Shown piece after piece: positions 1 to 5,795 of a stretch of 8,535 nt of DNA. The notes beneath the pieces are model-generated. The model was not told where the DNA came from, made no database searches, and saw nothing but the letters and a program-made list of their open reading frames with translations. This DNA is from Psychrobacter sp. P11G3. GTDB lineage: Bacteria; Pseudomonadota; Gammaproteobacteria; Pseudomonadales; Moraxellaceae. The number at the start of each line of letters is the position of its first letter. The stretch's first letter is position 1. Location: positions 1 through 8,535 of the forward strand of contig NZ_CM003597.1 of the NCBI RefSeq assembly GCF_001435845.1, given 5' to 3'. A program made the translations under genes and the position numbers.

Positions 1-13
1 TAATGCTTTTAAT

Positions 14-31
14 GCTTTTAAAAGCTTTTAA
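14..31. repeat. Overlapping AT-rich palindromes upstream of the iterons
   Basis: A perfect 12-bp palindrome (GCTTTTAAAAGC, 14-25) overlaps a perfect 14-bp palindrome (TTAAAAGCTTTTAA, 18-31). A short direct repeat, TAATGCTTT, stands at 1-9 and 11-19. The stretch lies about 35 bp before the first iteron. An AT-rich block beside iterons is often where origin DNA melts, so this could be part of the unwinding element. That role is inferred from position and composition only. No DnaA box was recognised between 1 and 230. Confidence 0.45.
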
Positions 32-66
32 GTCCGCTACATCCCTTGGTATTAAAGGCACTCACG

Positions 67-154
67 ACCCATAGAACGTAGTTTACTTACCCATAGAACG
101 TAGTTTACTTACCCATAGAACGTAGTTTACTTACCCATAGAACGTAGTTTACTT
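67..154. repeat. Four tandem 22-bp iterons (replication origin)
   Basis: Four perfect head-to-tail copies of a 22-bp unit lie at 67-88, 89-110, 111-132 and 133-154, with no spacer between them. The unit begins ACCCATAGAACG and ends TAGTTTACTT. A fifth copy is barely begun (ACC at 155-157). Direct repeats of about 22 bp, two helical turns, immediately upstream of a Rep_3 initiator gene are the standard binding array for Rep monomers at theta-type origins. Such arrays also set copy number and incompatibility through Rep binding and origin handcuffing. The identity of all four copies suggests recent duplication or strong selection. Confidence 0.93.
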
Positions 155-157
155 ACC

Positions 158-214
158 TTATAACGATATCTATTTATTTATCGTTATAATGGTGCTATAT
201 TATTTATCGTTATA
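158..214 (+). promoter_or_regulatory. rep promoter/operator with TATCGTTATA repeats
   Basis: Three copies of one element lie between the iterons and rep. An inverted copy, TTATAACGATA at 158-168, faces a direct copy, TATCGTTATAA at 179-189, giving a perfect 11-bp inverted repeat. The direct element recurs as the 15-bp TTATTTATCGTTATA at 174-188 and 200-214, spaced 26 bp. Possible -10 boxes are TATAAT (185-190) and TATATT (196-201, with a weak TTTATT 17 bp upstream); no convincing -35 was found. Rep_3 initiators often repress their own gene as dimers bound to inverted repeats in this position, so this is probably the autoregulatory operator. The exact transcription start is uncertain. Confidence 0.6.
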
Positions 215-234
215 TAGTTAGAGGGGCTAAGTTG

Positions 235-1212
235 ATGAAACCAAGTGTGAATGCAGGTAATAATAAGATGGATCTTATAGTTAAGACAAACAGGCTAAAT
301 ACAGCAATCCAAAATCTTACGCTTGCTGAAATAAGATTGGTTCAGTTGGCTATCATAGACAGCAGAGAGAAAAATGAAGGTTTATCAGCCGATAAACCTT
401 TAACTATAAAAGCCTCAAGGTACGCTGAAGCGTTTGGAACGACACGACAGGGTGCTTATGACGTACTTAAAAAAGCAGAAGAGAACCTATTCGAGCGTAG
501 GTTTACTTTTTTAGACGAAAACGATGGTTATCCCGTTAAGTCCCGTTGGATAAGTCAAGCAAAGTATAAGCAGGATAAAGGTACTATCGAAATTATATTT
601 ACGCCTGCGGTAGTAAATGAAATAACACGTATAAATGGTATAGAACAGTTTTTTACTAAGTACACGTTAGAACAAACATCGATGCTCAACAGCATGTATT
701 CAGTACGTTTGTATGAACTTCTAATACAATGGCGTGAAGCCAAAAAGACCCCTTTATTTGGCTTAAAAGTATTTAGGGGGCAACTTGGAGTGGATGATGA
801 TGAATATGAACGGATGTGTGACTTCAAATCTGGTGTTTTAAACAAAGCTATTAAAGAAATTAATAAGCACACTGATATCAAAGTTAGCTATGAGCAAGAA
901 AAAGATGGTAAAAACATTATTGGGTTCAAATTTAAGGTACTGTCAAAAAGCAAACCGAAAAGCAGTACACGACAAGGTATTAGTAGAGACGTAGATACAG
1001 CTGATATGTTTACGGTTGAAGATCTAAATGATAAACAGCTAGGACGTATTGCTCGTAACCCTCAGTTTATTACTGACTATAATCACATGGTTACCCCTAC
1101 TAGCCCAGCTGGACAGTCGCAGCAAGGATGGGAGTTTGAAATGATTAATCGCCTTAAAAAAGACGCTTCTCAATTTAAGAAACGTCCAATCAGGGATTAT
1201 TTAGATTATTAA
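235..1212 (+). CDS. rep: Replication initiation protein, Rep_3 superfamily (RepM/RepB-like)
   Basis: Plasmid initiator expected to bind the iterons at 67-154, open the origin and recruit host replication proteins. The 325-residue product has the Rep_3 opening (LIVKTNRLNTAIQNLTLAEIR, roughly residues 14-34), where the first winged helix begins. The segment with SVRLYELLIQW, followed by FRGQLGV and a run ending KAIKEINKHTDIKVSY, matches the second winged-helix region, the usual iteron-contacting part. The basic C-terminal tail is poorly conserved in this family. I chose ATG 235 because GAGGGG at 221-226 is 8 nt upstream; the adjoining TTG at 232 would be too close. Acinetobacter and Psychrobacter homologues are called RepM, but the exact subfamily cannot be fixed by eye. 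Regulation is probably through the TATCGTTATA repeats just upstream. Confidence 0.93.
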   Translation: MKPSVNAGNNKMDLIVKTNRLNTAIQNLTLAEIRLVQLAIIDSREKNEGLSADKPLTIKASRYAEAFGTTRQGAYDVLKKAEENLFERRFTFLDENDGYPVKSRWISQAKYKQDKGTIEIIFTPAVVNEITRINGIEQFFTKYTLEQTSMLNSMYSVRLYELLIQWREAKKTPLFGLKVFRGQLGVDDDEYERMCDFKSGVLNKAIKEINKHTDIKVSYEQEKDGKNIIGFKFKVLSKSKPKSSTRQGISRDVDTADMFTVEDLNDKQLGRIARNPQFITDYNHMVTPTSPAGQSQQGWEFEMINRLKKDASQFKKRPIRDYLDY

Positions 1213-1217
1213 TGCTA

Positions 1218-1275
1218 GCGGTCTATTATAAGTGGTTCCATTATAGCAGTCTGTTTTAAGTAGTCTGTTAATAGG
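1218..1275. repeat. Degenerate direct repeats downstream of rep
   Basis: GCGGTCTATTATAAGT (1218-1233) and GCAGTCTGTTTTAAGT (1246-1261) match at 13 of 16 positions and are 28 bp apart. A third partial copy, AGTCTGTT, is at 1262-1269. The rest of 1213-1347 contains no gene and no clear rho-independent terminator for rep. The repeats might be decayed protein-binding sites or simply slippage. No function can be assigned. Confidence 0.35.
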
Positions 1276-1347
1276 TTTGAAGAGTGAATTAGCTGGTTCC
1301 CTTGGGGTATGCTTTATCTTTAAATAATATAGTTTTTTTACTTATCG

Positions 1348-1394
1348 CAGGACATATTAAAATGCGTCCTTAGGACGCATTTTAATATGTCCTG
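1348..1394. repeat. 47-bp near-palindrome 1 (23-1-23), candidate distal abiE operator
   Basis: Two perfectly complementary 23-bp arms (1348-1370 and 1372-1394) flank a single T at 1371. The centre reads GTCCT-T-AGGAC, and the arms end in CAGGACATATT and its complement. It resembles near-palindrome 2 (centre 130 bp downstream) in arm length, single-base centre, GTCCT-N-AGGAC core and an ACATATT block in the left arm. It is not a good terminator, because no T-run follows on either strand. A T7 run (1333-1339) precedes it. The most likely role is a binding site for the AbiEi repressor encoded downstream; that is inference from position and from known AbiEi biology. Confidence 0.85.
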
Positions 1395-1467
1395 TGTCTT
1401 ATGTCAATTCTTGAAAGCCTTATCAGCTCTGGCTCAGGTAAAATTTATATCATTTACAAAAAAAAGC

Positions 1468-1496
1468 TTGCAAACTAGTCACATATTGTTTATAAG
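1468..1496 (+). promoter_or_regulatory. Putative abiE operon promoter
   Basis: TTGCAA (1468-1473) and TATAAG (1491-1496) are separated by exactly 17 bp. They match the sigma-70 consensus at 4 of 6 and 5 of 6 positions. Transcription should start near 1502-1504, at the centre of near-palindrome 2, leaving a leader of only about 17-26 nt. The whole -10 box lies inside the left arm of that palindrome, so a repressor bound there would block RNA polymerase directly. Confidence 0.55.
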
Positions 1497-1524
1497 TCCT
1501 AAGGACTTATAAACAATATGTGAC
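1478..1524. repeat. 47-bp near-palindrome 2 (23-1-23), candidate abiE operator over promoter and start
   Basis: Perfect 23-bp arms at 1478-1500 and 1502-1524 flank a single A at 1501, with the centre GTCCT-A-AGGAC. The left arm contains the predicted -10 box (1491-1496). The right arm contains the only Shine-Dalgarno-like AAGGA (1501-1505) and the GTG start (1520). AbiEi of Streptococcus agalactiae is known to bind two 23-bp inverted repeats in its promoter, bend the DNA and repress the operon, so an operator role is well supported by analogy. In RNA from an upstream start, the same sequence would fold into a long hairpin hiding the start codon. Confidence 0.88.
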
Positions 1525-2434
1525 CAATATGCAAAAAACAATTTCTATAGAAGAGGCTACAAGCCTTTGGGTAATTGGGTTAGGCAGAAAAGCAGCCTTC
1601 TTCGATTCAGAGTTGTATGAGTTTTTGCATTATATACGTGAAACCAGATCCTTCCAAAACCAAAATATCAAAGGGTTCAGGACGGATAGTAATTTAAAGA
1701 AAAAATTATCTGAAGTTACGGACTATCTTGTATCTAGCGGCTTGGTACAAAAACCATATGACAACTACTTCGTTATCGCTAACAAAGACCCTAGCGACCT
1801 AGAAATAGTTTGCTCGCTATATAATATAGGATATATAACGTATTTGAGCGCCATGAGGTTCTACAATCTTACTAACAGAATCCCAAAAAGAATTGACTAT
1901 ATTGCTCCTACCAGACCATTGTGGAAGAAAACACAGTCACAAATTCTCTCAGAAAACAGCCCAAATGGTGAAAACCTAGAAAAGAATGATTTCTTTATAC
2001 CTCCATACCCTTCTGAACGTATCAAAATTAAGGGCAAATACCTTAATGTTCACTCTCGCTCATGCCTTTACCCTCATATGAATAAAGGCCAAGGCGTTAG
2101 AATTATTAGCATAGGAGATTTGTTCTTAGAAATGGTGAGAAATCCCGATTTATGCGGTGGATTTCAACATGTTTTAGAGGTTTATGAAGAAATGGCAGAG
2201 GTTCTTTTAAATGAAATCATAGACTCAGTTGAGCTATATGGCACTGCTATCGATAAAAGTCGCATTGGTTTCATCCTAAACTCTCATTTGGATATTCAGG
2301 ATCCTATAATCGCTGAATGGAAGACTTATTCCACAGCTAGAGGAGGAACTCGTAAAATGATATCAAACGAACCTTACTCAGACTCATATAGTGAGGACTG
2401 GTGTCTATCCCTTAATCATAGTGTGTTTAAATAA
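1520..2434 (+). CDS. abiEi: AbiEi-like type IV antitoxin and transcriptional repressor
   Basis: Antitoxin of an AbiE type IV system. In this family the N-terminal winged helix represses the operon and the C-terminal domain counteracts the toxin without forming a stable complex with it. In the 304-residue product, residues about 30-86 look like the winged helix, ending in SSGLVQKPYDNYFVIA. Residues 103-125 carry the family signature (GYITYLSAMRFYNLTNRIPK), and residues 194-214 have the hallmark RIISIGDLFLEMVRNPDLCGG. The start is ambiguous: GTG 1520 lies inside near-palindrome 2, while ATG 1529 lies just beyond it. Neither has a well-spaced Shine-Dalgarno sequence; AAGGA at 1501-1505 is 14 nt before the GTG. 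The length is near the upper end for the family, with a polar linker around residues 132-160. The toxin gene follows after 2 bp. Confidence 0.85.
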   Translation: MTNMQKTISIEEATSLWVIGLGRKAAFFDSELYEFLHYIRETRSFQNQNIKGFRTDSNLKKKLSEVTDYLVSSGLVQKPYDNYFVIANKDPSDLEIVCSLYNIGYITYLSAMRFYNLTNRIPKRIDYIAPTRPLWKKTQSQILSENSPNGENLEKNDFFIPPYPSERIKIKGKYLNVHSRSCLYPHMNKGQGVRIISIGDLFLEMVRNPDLCGGFQHVLEVYEEMAEVLLNEIIDSVELYGTAIDKSRIGFILNSHLDIQDPIIAEWKTYSTARGGTRKMISNEPYSDSYSEDWCLSLNHSVFK

Positions 2435-2436
2435 AA

Positions 2437-3324
2437 ATGAAAAATATTGAAGAATGGATAGACAGAGCAGAAAATGATGATGAAAAAAAATTTAGGCAAG
2501 CTATTCACTTAATTTTATTGGCTATCTCTCGTGATAAATTCTTATCGCAAAATTTAGTCATAAAGGGAGGAATAGTATTATCTTTAGCTTATGGCTCGGA
2601 ACGCTATACAACCGATCTAGATCTATCTTCTTTAGATAACATGGAAGTTTTAAGCAAAGAAGATCTAGAATTAAAGCTAAGCAAGCAAATTACAGCTGTT
2701 GTCGCCTTAAATGACTACGACTTAAAGCTCCTAGTTCATTCTATAAAATACATGCCTAAAGATCCTAGTAAAGTAAAGTTCCCGGCTTATAAAGCGAGGA
2801 TTGGGTATGCGGATAGCACAAATAAGAACGCTATAAAACGCTTAGATAACAAGCAATCTCCTCACATCATTGAGCTTGATATTAGCTTCAATGAGAGTGT
2901 GTCAGTAAGTGATACTGAGAACTTCAAGTTAACTGACCGACTCAATGTTTTATGTTACTCACTTGAACAGCTTATAGCTGAGAAGTATCGCAGCATACTA
3001 CAACAGATCGTTAGAACTCGTAGTCGCCGTCAGGATGTTTTCGATATTCACTATCTTTTAAACCAAGAAGCAAGTCTTTTATACTCAAACGAAACTAAAA
3101 AAACTGTATTAGATAAACTGATAAAATGCTCTGAGCGTAAAGGAATAGAAGAATACTTAAATCAATTTGGAATGAGAGATGAAGAGATAAAAAGACTCTC
3201 ACTCGAAGATTTTCATACCCTTTCTCTTGAAATAGATATCGATACAGAAGTACCTCCAGCAGATATGTATACCGTAGTCCAAGATTATTTTGAATCACTC
3301 CCATGGAGTAATTTAAAGATATAA
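2437..3324 (+). CDS. abiEii: AbiEii-like nucleotidyltransferase toxin
   Basis: Toxin of the AbiE pair, DUF1814/AbiEii nucleotidyltransferase family (295 residues). Characterised relatives transfer nucleotides, and the mycobacterial MenT enzymes modify the tRNA acceptor end, stopping translation. Residues 43-64 hold motif I (KGGIVLSLAYGSERYTTDLDL), with G44, G45 and the metal-binding pair D60 and D62. A further acidic strand is IIELDIS (144-150). Residues 177-208 carry the second signature (EQLIAEKYRSIL, then RRQDVFDIHYLL), with E182, K183, R198, D200 and D203. All key motifs appear intact, so an active enzyme is expected. ATG 2437 follows the antitoxin stop by 2 nt and has no recognisable Shine-Dalgarno sequence, which suggests translational coupling that keeps toxin below antitoxin. 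Likely role: abortive infection and plasmid stabilisation. Confidence 0.88.
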   Translation: MKNIEEWIDRAENDDEKKFRQAIHLILLAISRDKFLSQNLVIKGGIVLSLAYGSERYTTDLDLSSLDNMEVLSKEDLELKLSKQITAVVALNDYDLKLLVHSIKYMPKDPSKVKFPAYKARIGYADSTNKNAIKRLDNKQSPHIIELDISFNESVSVSDTENFKLTDRLNVLCYSLEQLIAEKYRSILQQIVRTRSRRQDVFDIHYLLNQEASLLYSNETKKTVLDKLIKCSERKGIEEYLNQFGMRDEEIKRLSLEDFHTLSLEIDIDTEVPPADMYTVVQDYFESLPWSNLKI

Positions 3325-3327
3325 TAT

Positions 3328-3359
3328 GTTGAGGGTAAGGTTTAAGCCTTACTCTCAAC
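3328..3359. terminator. Bidirectional hairpin between convergent abiEii and OLD genes
   Basis: Arms at 3328-3340 (GTTGAGGGTAAGG) and 3347-3359 (CCTTACTCTCAAC) pair over 13 bp with one mismatch that becomes G-U in plus-strand RNA. The loop is TTTAAG. It begins 4 nt after the abiEii stop and lies 35 bp beyond the OLD gene stop on the other strand. Convergent placement fits a shared terminator. No strong T-run follows on either strand, so efficiency is uncertain. Confidence 0.55.
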
Positions 3360-3393
3360 CATTTACTATCTACTTAAGTGAAGGTGGTGGGGC

Positions 3394-5289
3394 TTAAGAA
3401 GATGAATTTACTTCACATGTAACGGTCTTTATATGTTCGAACCACTCATTGATTTCAGTATAGGCATCCATATCTTGAAGTAGACCTACGCTTAAATCTT
3501 TAGACAACTCTAGATTAAATTTTCTTTTTATTTCTTTTTCATTATATTCCTTTAAGTTTCTATCTCCGTTTTTGTAGCATTCTTTTAAATGGGCACTTAA
3601 GCTTTTAGGGATGTTCATATCTTTCCAAGTGTCTATCCATCGACTATCTGCCATATCAATGAATGGATCTGAAAATTCATAGCACTGGCTATGTAAGCTG
3701 GGATGGATGTAATTTTCTATCTCATAAAACTTTGTCTGGAAAGCTTTGTGTAATGCATTTTGGTTAATCTTGTTTATTATTCTTTTATATTTTTTAACAT
3801 CTCTATCATAAATATGCATTTGTGGAATGCTAGATAACTTATCTAAATATTTATAGTTTTCCCAATGTTCTAAGTTGCCGCCTCCTAGAGGTATAATTAA
3901 AATATTAGAGTTATTTTTTAAGTCAAAATTAAAACAAGGCGATATATTTTTTAAAAACTCAACATCTGTGTATCCTTCTAAACATATAATCAACTTTATA
4001 TTTGAATCGACTTTTGCAATTGTAATATTGGGCATTACCCCTAAAGATTGAGTGACTTTATCTAGCACTAATGGATCGTTCGACTCAATTTCTATTTGAT
4101 TATGTTCTCGGTATATAAAAATAATATTATTTGTAGGGACCAATGCACCTAAGCTAGGGCTATGTGTCGTTAGTAATATCTGGGTATTTTCTTGTTCAGA
4201 AAGGTCAACTAAAGCACTATATAACATTTTTTGCCAGTCTGGATGCTGTGCAGTTTCTGGTTCTTCCAGAGCATAAATAACCGTTTTTTCTGATACTCTT
4301 TGTCTTTCAGCCTCAGCTCTAAAGTAGTTTAGAAGTATTAATCTTCTTACACCGCTTCCCCTCTTGTTAATTGGTATCCCATCTTCATCTTCGAATGTAA
4401 ATGAAAACAAACTATCCCATGCTTTTGTTGAAACCGTCGGTGTTAATGCGTTAGCAATCTCTGGGTTCATTTCCCTAAGTTTTTCTATGGTTCTTAAACC
4501 AACTTCTTCAGTTGCTGTTACTATCTTATCTTTTAACTTATCTAAATCTTCTTGCATTCCACTTAAAATAGATTTAGTAATGACTTTTAGAGGACCTTGT
4601 ACCTCTGAATCTGAGTCCTTATTTTCTCTATCTGCCTTGAAAAGGAAGTAAAGTGGTAGATCTACTTTAATTGCATCATAAATTTTTTTTCCATCTTCCG
4701 CATCAATAGGAATAATAGTTTCTGTTAAGTCTGAACTTTGGATATTTGAAAACTCATAAATAGCTTTACGAATCTCACTACAAATAGTTTTATTAACCAC
4801 AGTAGTATCATGACTACTGTGGAATAAAGCTAGTTCTTTTTTTAAGTCAGTTATTTTTCTACATATTAATGGGTTGTTGAATTTTGCATAAGGATAATCT
4901 GCAACTATATAAGTTTTTAATGATTTTGACGTTATATTTGACCCTGAAGCATTCCAAACCTTTCTTATAGTTAAATATTCTTCTGAATCTAATAAGTATT
5001 CTTGTGATAGTTGCGTTGGAATAGTATCAATTGTATAAGATTTTTTTGAGTCAATCTTAAAAGATACTTGAATTGTAATATCACTGTCTGCTCCATTCAA
5101 TCTCTTTTTATTTAAATCTAAAACATCAATTTTCACTGTATCGTTGTTAAAAAAAATCTCTAAAGCCTCTAAAATAGTAGACTTCCCCACGTCATTTTTC
5201 CCTATAATTACATTTAAATCTTTGTGTATTTCTATAGTCTGTTCTGTATAACCTCTGAAATTTTTTATGTATAGCTTTGAAATAACCAT
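3394..5289 (-). CDS. OLD-type ATPase-TOPRIM nuclease (standalone defence protein)
   Basis: The 631-residue product has an N-terminal ABC/SMC-like ATPase and a C-terminal TOPRIM nuclease domain. Seen: Walker A GKNDVGKST (30-38); a signature-like GSGVRRLILL (311-320); Walker B and glutamates IYALEEPE (338-345); switch histidine TTHSP (374-378); TOPRIM glutamate in CLEGYTD (436-442); LGGG (468-471); and the metal-binding DRD (D495, D497), followed by IENYIHP (524-530). All catalytic motifs appear present. OLD relatives, including P2 Old and GajA of Gabija, cleave DNA and abort phage infection. No GajB-type helicase or reverse transcriptase lies nearby, so it appears to work alone (class 1 OLD). 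A fused PARIS AriA-AriB-like protein (ATPase plus DUF4435 TOPRIM) is the main alternative. The ATG at 5289 is preceded by GAGGA at 5299-5303, 9 nt upstream. Confidence 0.85.
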   Translation of the reverse strand: MVISKLYIKNFRGYTEQTIEIHKDLNVIIGKNDVGKSTILEALEIFFNNDTVKIDVLDLNKKRLNGADSDITIQVSFKIDSKKSYTIDTIPTQLSQEYLLDSEEYLTIRKVWNASGSNITSKSLKTYIVADYPYAKFNNPLICRKITDLKKELALFHSSHDTTVVNKTICSEIRKAIYEFSNIQSSDLTETIIPIDAEDGKKIYDAIKVDLPLYFLFKADRENKDSDSEVQGPLKVITKSILSGMQEDLDKLKDKIVTATEEVGLRTIEKLREMNPEIANALTPTVSTKAWDSLFSFTFEDEDGIPINKRGSGVRRLILLNYFRAEAERQRVSEKTVIYALEEPETAQHPDWQKMLYSALVDLSEQENTQILLTTHSPSLGALVPTNNIIFIYREHNQIEIESNDPLVLDKVTQSLGVMPNITIAKVDSNIKLIICLEGYTDVEFLKNISPCFNFDLKNNSNILIIPLGGGNLEHWENYKYLDKLSSIPQMHIYDRDVKKYKRIINKINQNALHKAFQTKFYEIENYIHPSLHSQCYEFSDPFIDMADSRWIDTWKDMNIPKSLSAHLKECYKNGDRNLKEYNEKEIKRKFNLELSKDLSVGLLQDMDAYTEINEWFEHIKTVTCEVNSSS

Positions 5290-5372
5290 TTCCTAATTTC
5301 CTCAAAATCACTCTATTACAGCACCGTTTAACCAAAAAAAATTAAGTATTAAGTAAATCAATACGAGATTTT

Positions 5373-5402
5373 TTTATAAGCATAAATCACTAAATTATTC
5401 AA
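5373..5402 (-). promoter_or_regulatory. Putative promoter of the OLD-type nuclease gene
   Basis: On the minus strand TTGAAT (5397-5402) and TATAAA (5373-5378) are 18 bp apart. Transcription would start near 5366, giving a leader of about 77 nt that contains a T8 run. The -35 box overlaps the stop codon of the upstream mob gene on the same strand, so read-through from that gene could also supply transcript. The region is very AT-rich, so chance matches are possible. Confidence 0.35.
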
Positions 5403-5710
5403 AATAGCTTAGAGTCTATCTTAGCTTCGTTGTTATTCTCAACACTAGCTCTATCCTTAAGTTCTTTCACTAAGTCTGCCATTAAATCCTTATCCGTTTG
5501 TCTGCTCAAAAAATCTAACAGATTATCGGCTGTATATTCCCTTAAACCATCTAACGAATTCTTCTCTAAAGCATCTACAAGAAAAGCGCCCAGTAGTATT
5601 TTTTTCCGTGTCAGTTTCTTATCTAGCTTCTGCTTCTCTCTATTGATCTTAAGCTCAAGTTCATTAATCTTCTGCTGTTCCTTTAAATCACTACCACCGA
5701 GTAAGCTCAT
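5399..5710 (-). CDS. TraD/MobC-like mobilization accessory protein
   Basis: Small basic protein of 103 residues, probably an oriT-binding relaxosome helper. Residues 9-33 are a charged, likely coiled-coil stretch. They are followed by RKKILLGAFLVDAL (35-48), which resembles the core of the TraD family (PF06412) encoded beside MobA/MobL relaxases. The C-terminal third is helical and polar. It is divergent from mobA with the presumed oriT between them, as in RSF1010-type modules. I chose ATG 5710 because AAGGA (5717-5721) is 6 nt upstream. The longer reading frame from TTG 5776 is rejected because that TTG is the -35 box of a strong promoter. Family assignment is by pattern and position; the name TraD here is unrelated to the F-plasmid coupling protein. 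Confidence 0.7.
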   Translation of the reverse strand: MSLLGGSDLKEQQKINELELKINREKQKLDKKLTRKKILLGAFLVDALEKNSLDGLREYTADNLLDFLSRQTDKDLMADLVKELKDRASVENNNEAKIDSKLF

Positions 5711-5747
5711 AACCGTTCCTTGAATTATCAAATTATTCATGTACTTA

Positions 5748-5776
5748 ACTATAGCAACTTCGCCAATACCTAACAA
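5748..5776 (-). promoter_or_regulatory. Promoter of the TraD/MobC-like gene
   Basis: On the minus strand TTGTTA (5771-5776) and TATAGT (5748-5753) are separated by exactly 17 bp. The predicted start near 5741 gives a leader of about 31 nt ending in a well-placed AAGGA before ATG 5710. It lies next to the oriT-like region, where relaxosome proteins often repress mob promoters. Confidence 0.6.
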
Positions 5777-5795
5777 CAGTTTATGATATAGTCAT

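Noticed and set aside
67..154. Tandem repeats as a CRISPR array
   Set aside because: The units abut with no spacers, are 22 bp long and sit upstream of a Rep_3 gene; there are no cas genes. They are iterons.
232..234. TTG 232 as the rep start
   Set aside because: ATG 235 is adjacent, has better spacing (8 nt) from GAGGGG and is the stronger start codon.
555..881. Minus-strand open frame of 108 codons inside rep
   Set aside because: It is fully contained in the well-supported initiator gene and shows no family motif.
1348..1394. Near-palindrome 1 as the rho-independent terminator of rep
   Set aside because: No T-run follows on either strand (the T7 run is on the wrong side), it lies 136 bp after the rep stop, and its sister structure sits over the abiE promoter, which fits an operator better.
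1213..1519. XerC/XerD pdif-type modules flanking the defence genes
   Set aside because: pdif sites are common on Moraxellaceae plasmids, so I looked in the intergenic regions, but no sequence resembling the 11-6-11 pdif consensus was recognised here, at 3325-3393 or at 5290-5398.
3095..3358. Minus-strand open frame of 87 codons over the abiEii 3' end
   Set aside because: It overlaps conserved toxin coding sequence and the convergent hairpin, with no motif or supported start.
4364..4651. Plus-strand open frame of 95 codons inside the OLD gene
   Set aside because: It overlaps the conserved ATPase coding sequence on the opposite strand and its translation shows no recognisable domain.
5290..5398. 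GajB helicase or other partner gene fragment beside the OLD nuclease
   Set aside because: The 109 bp upstream are AT-rich non-coding DNA with a possible promoter; no partner gene lies on either side.
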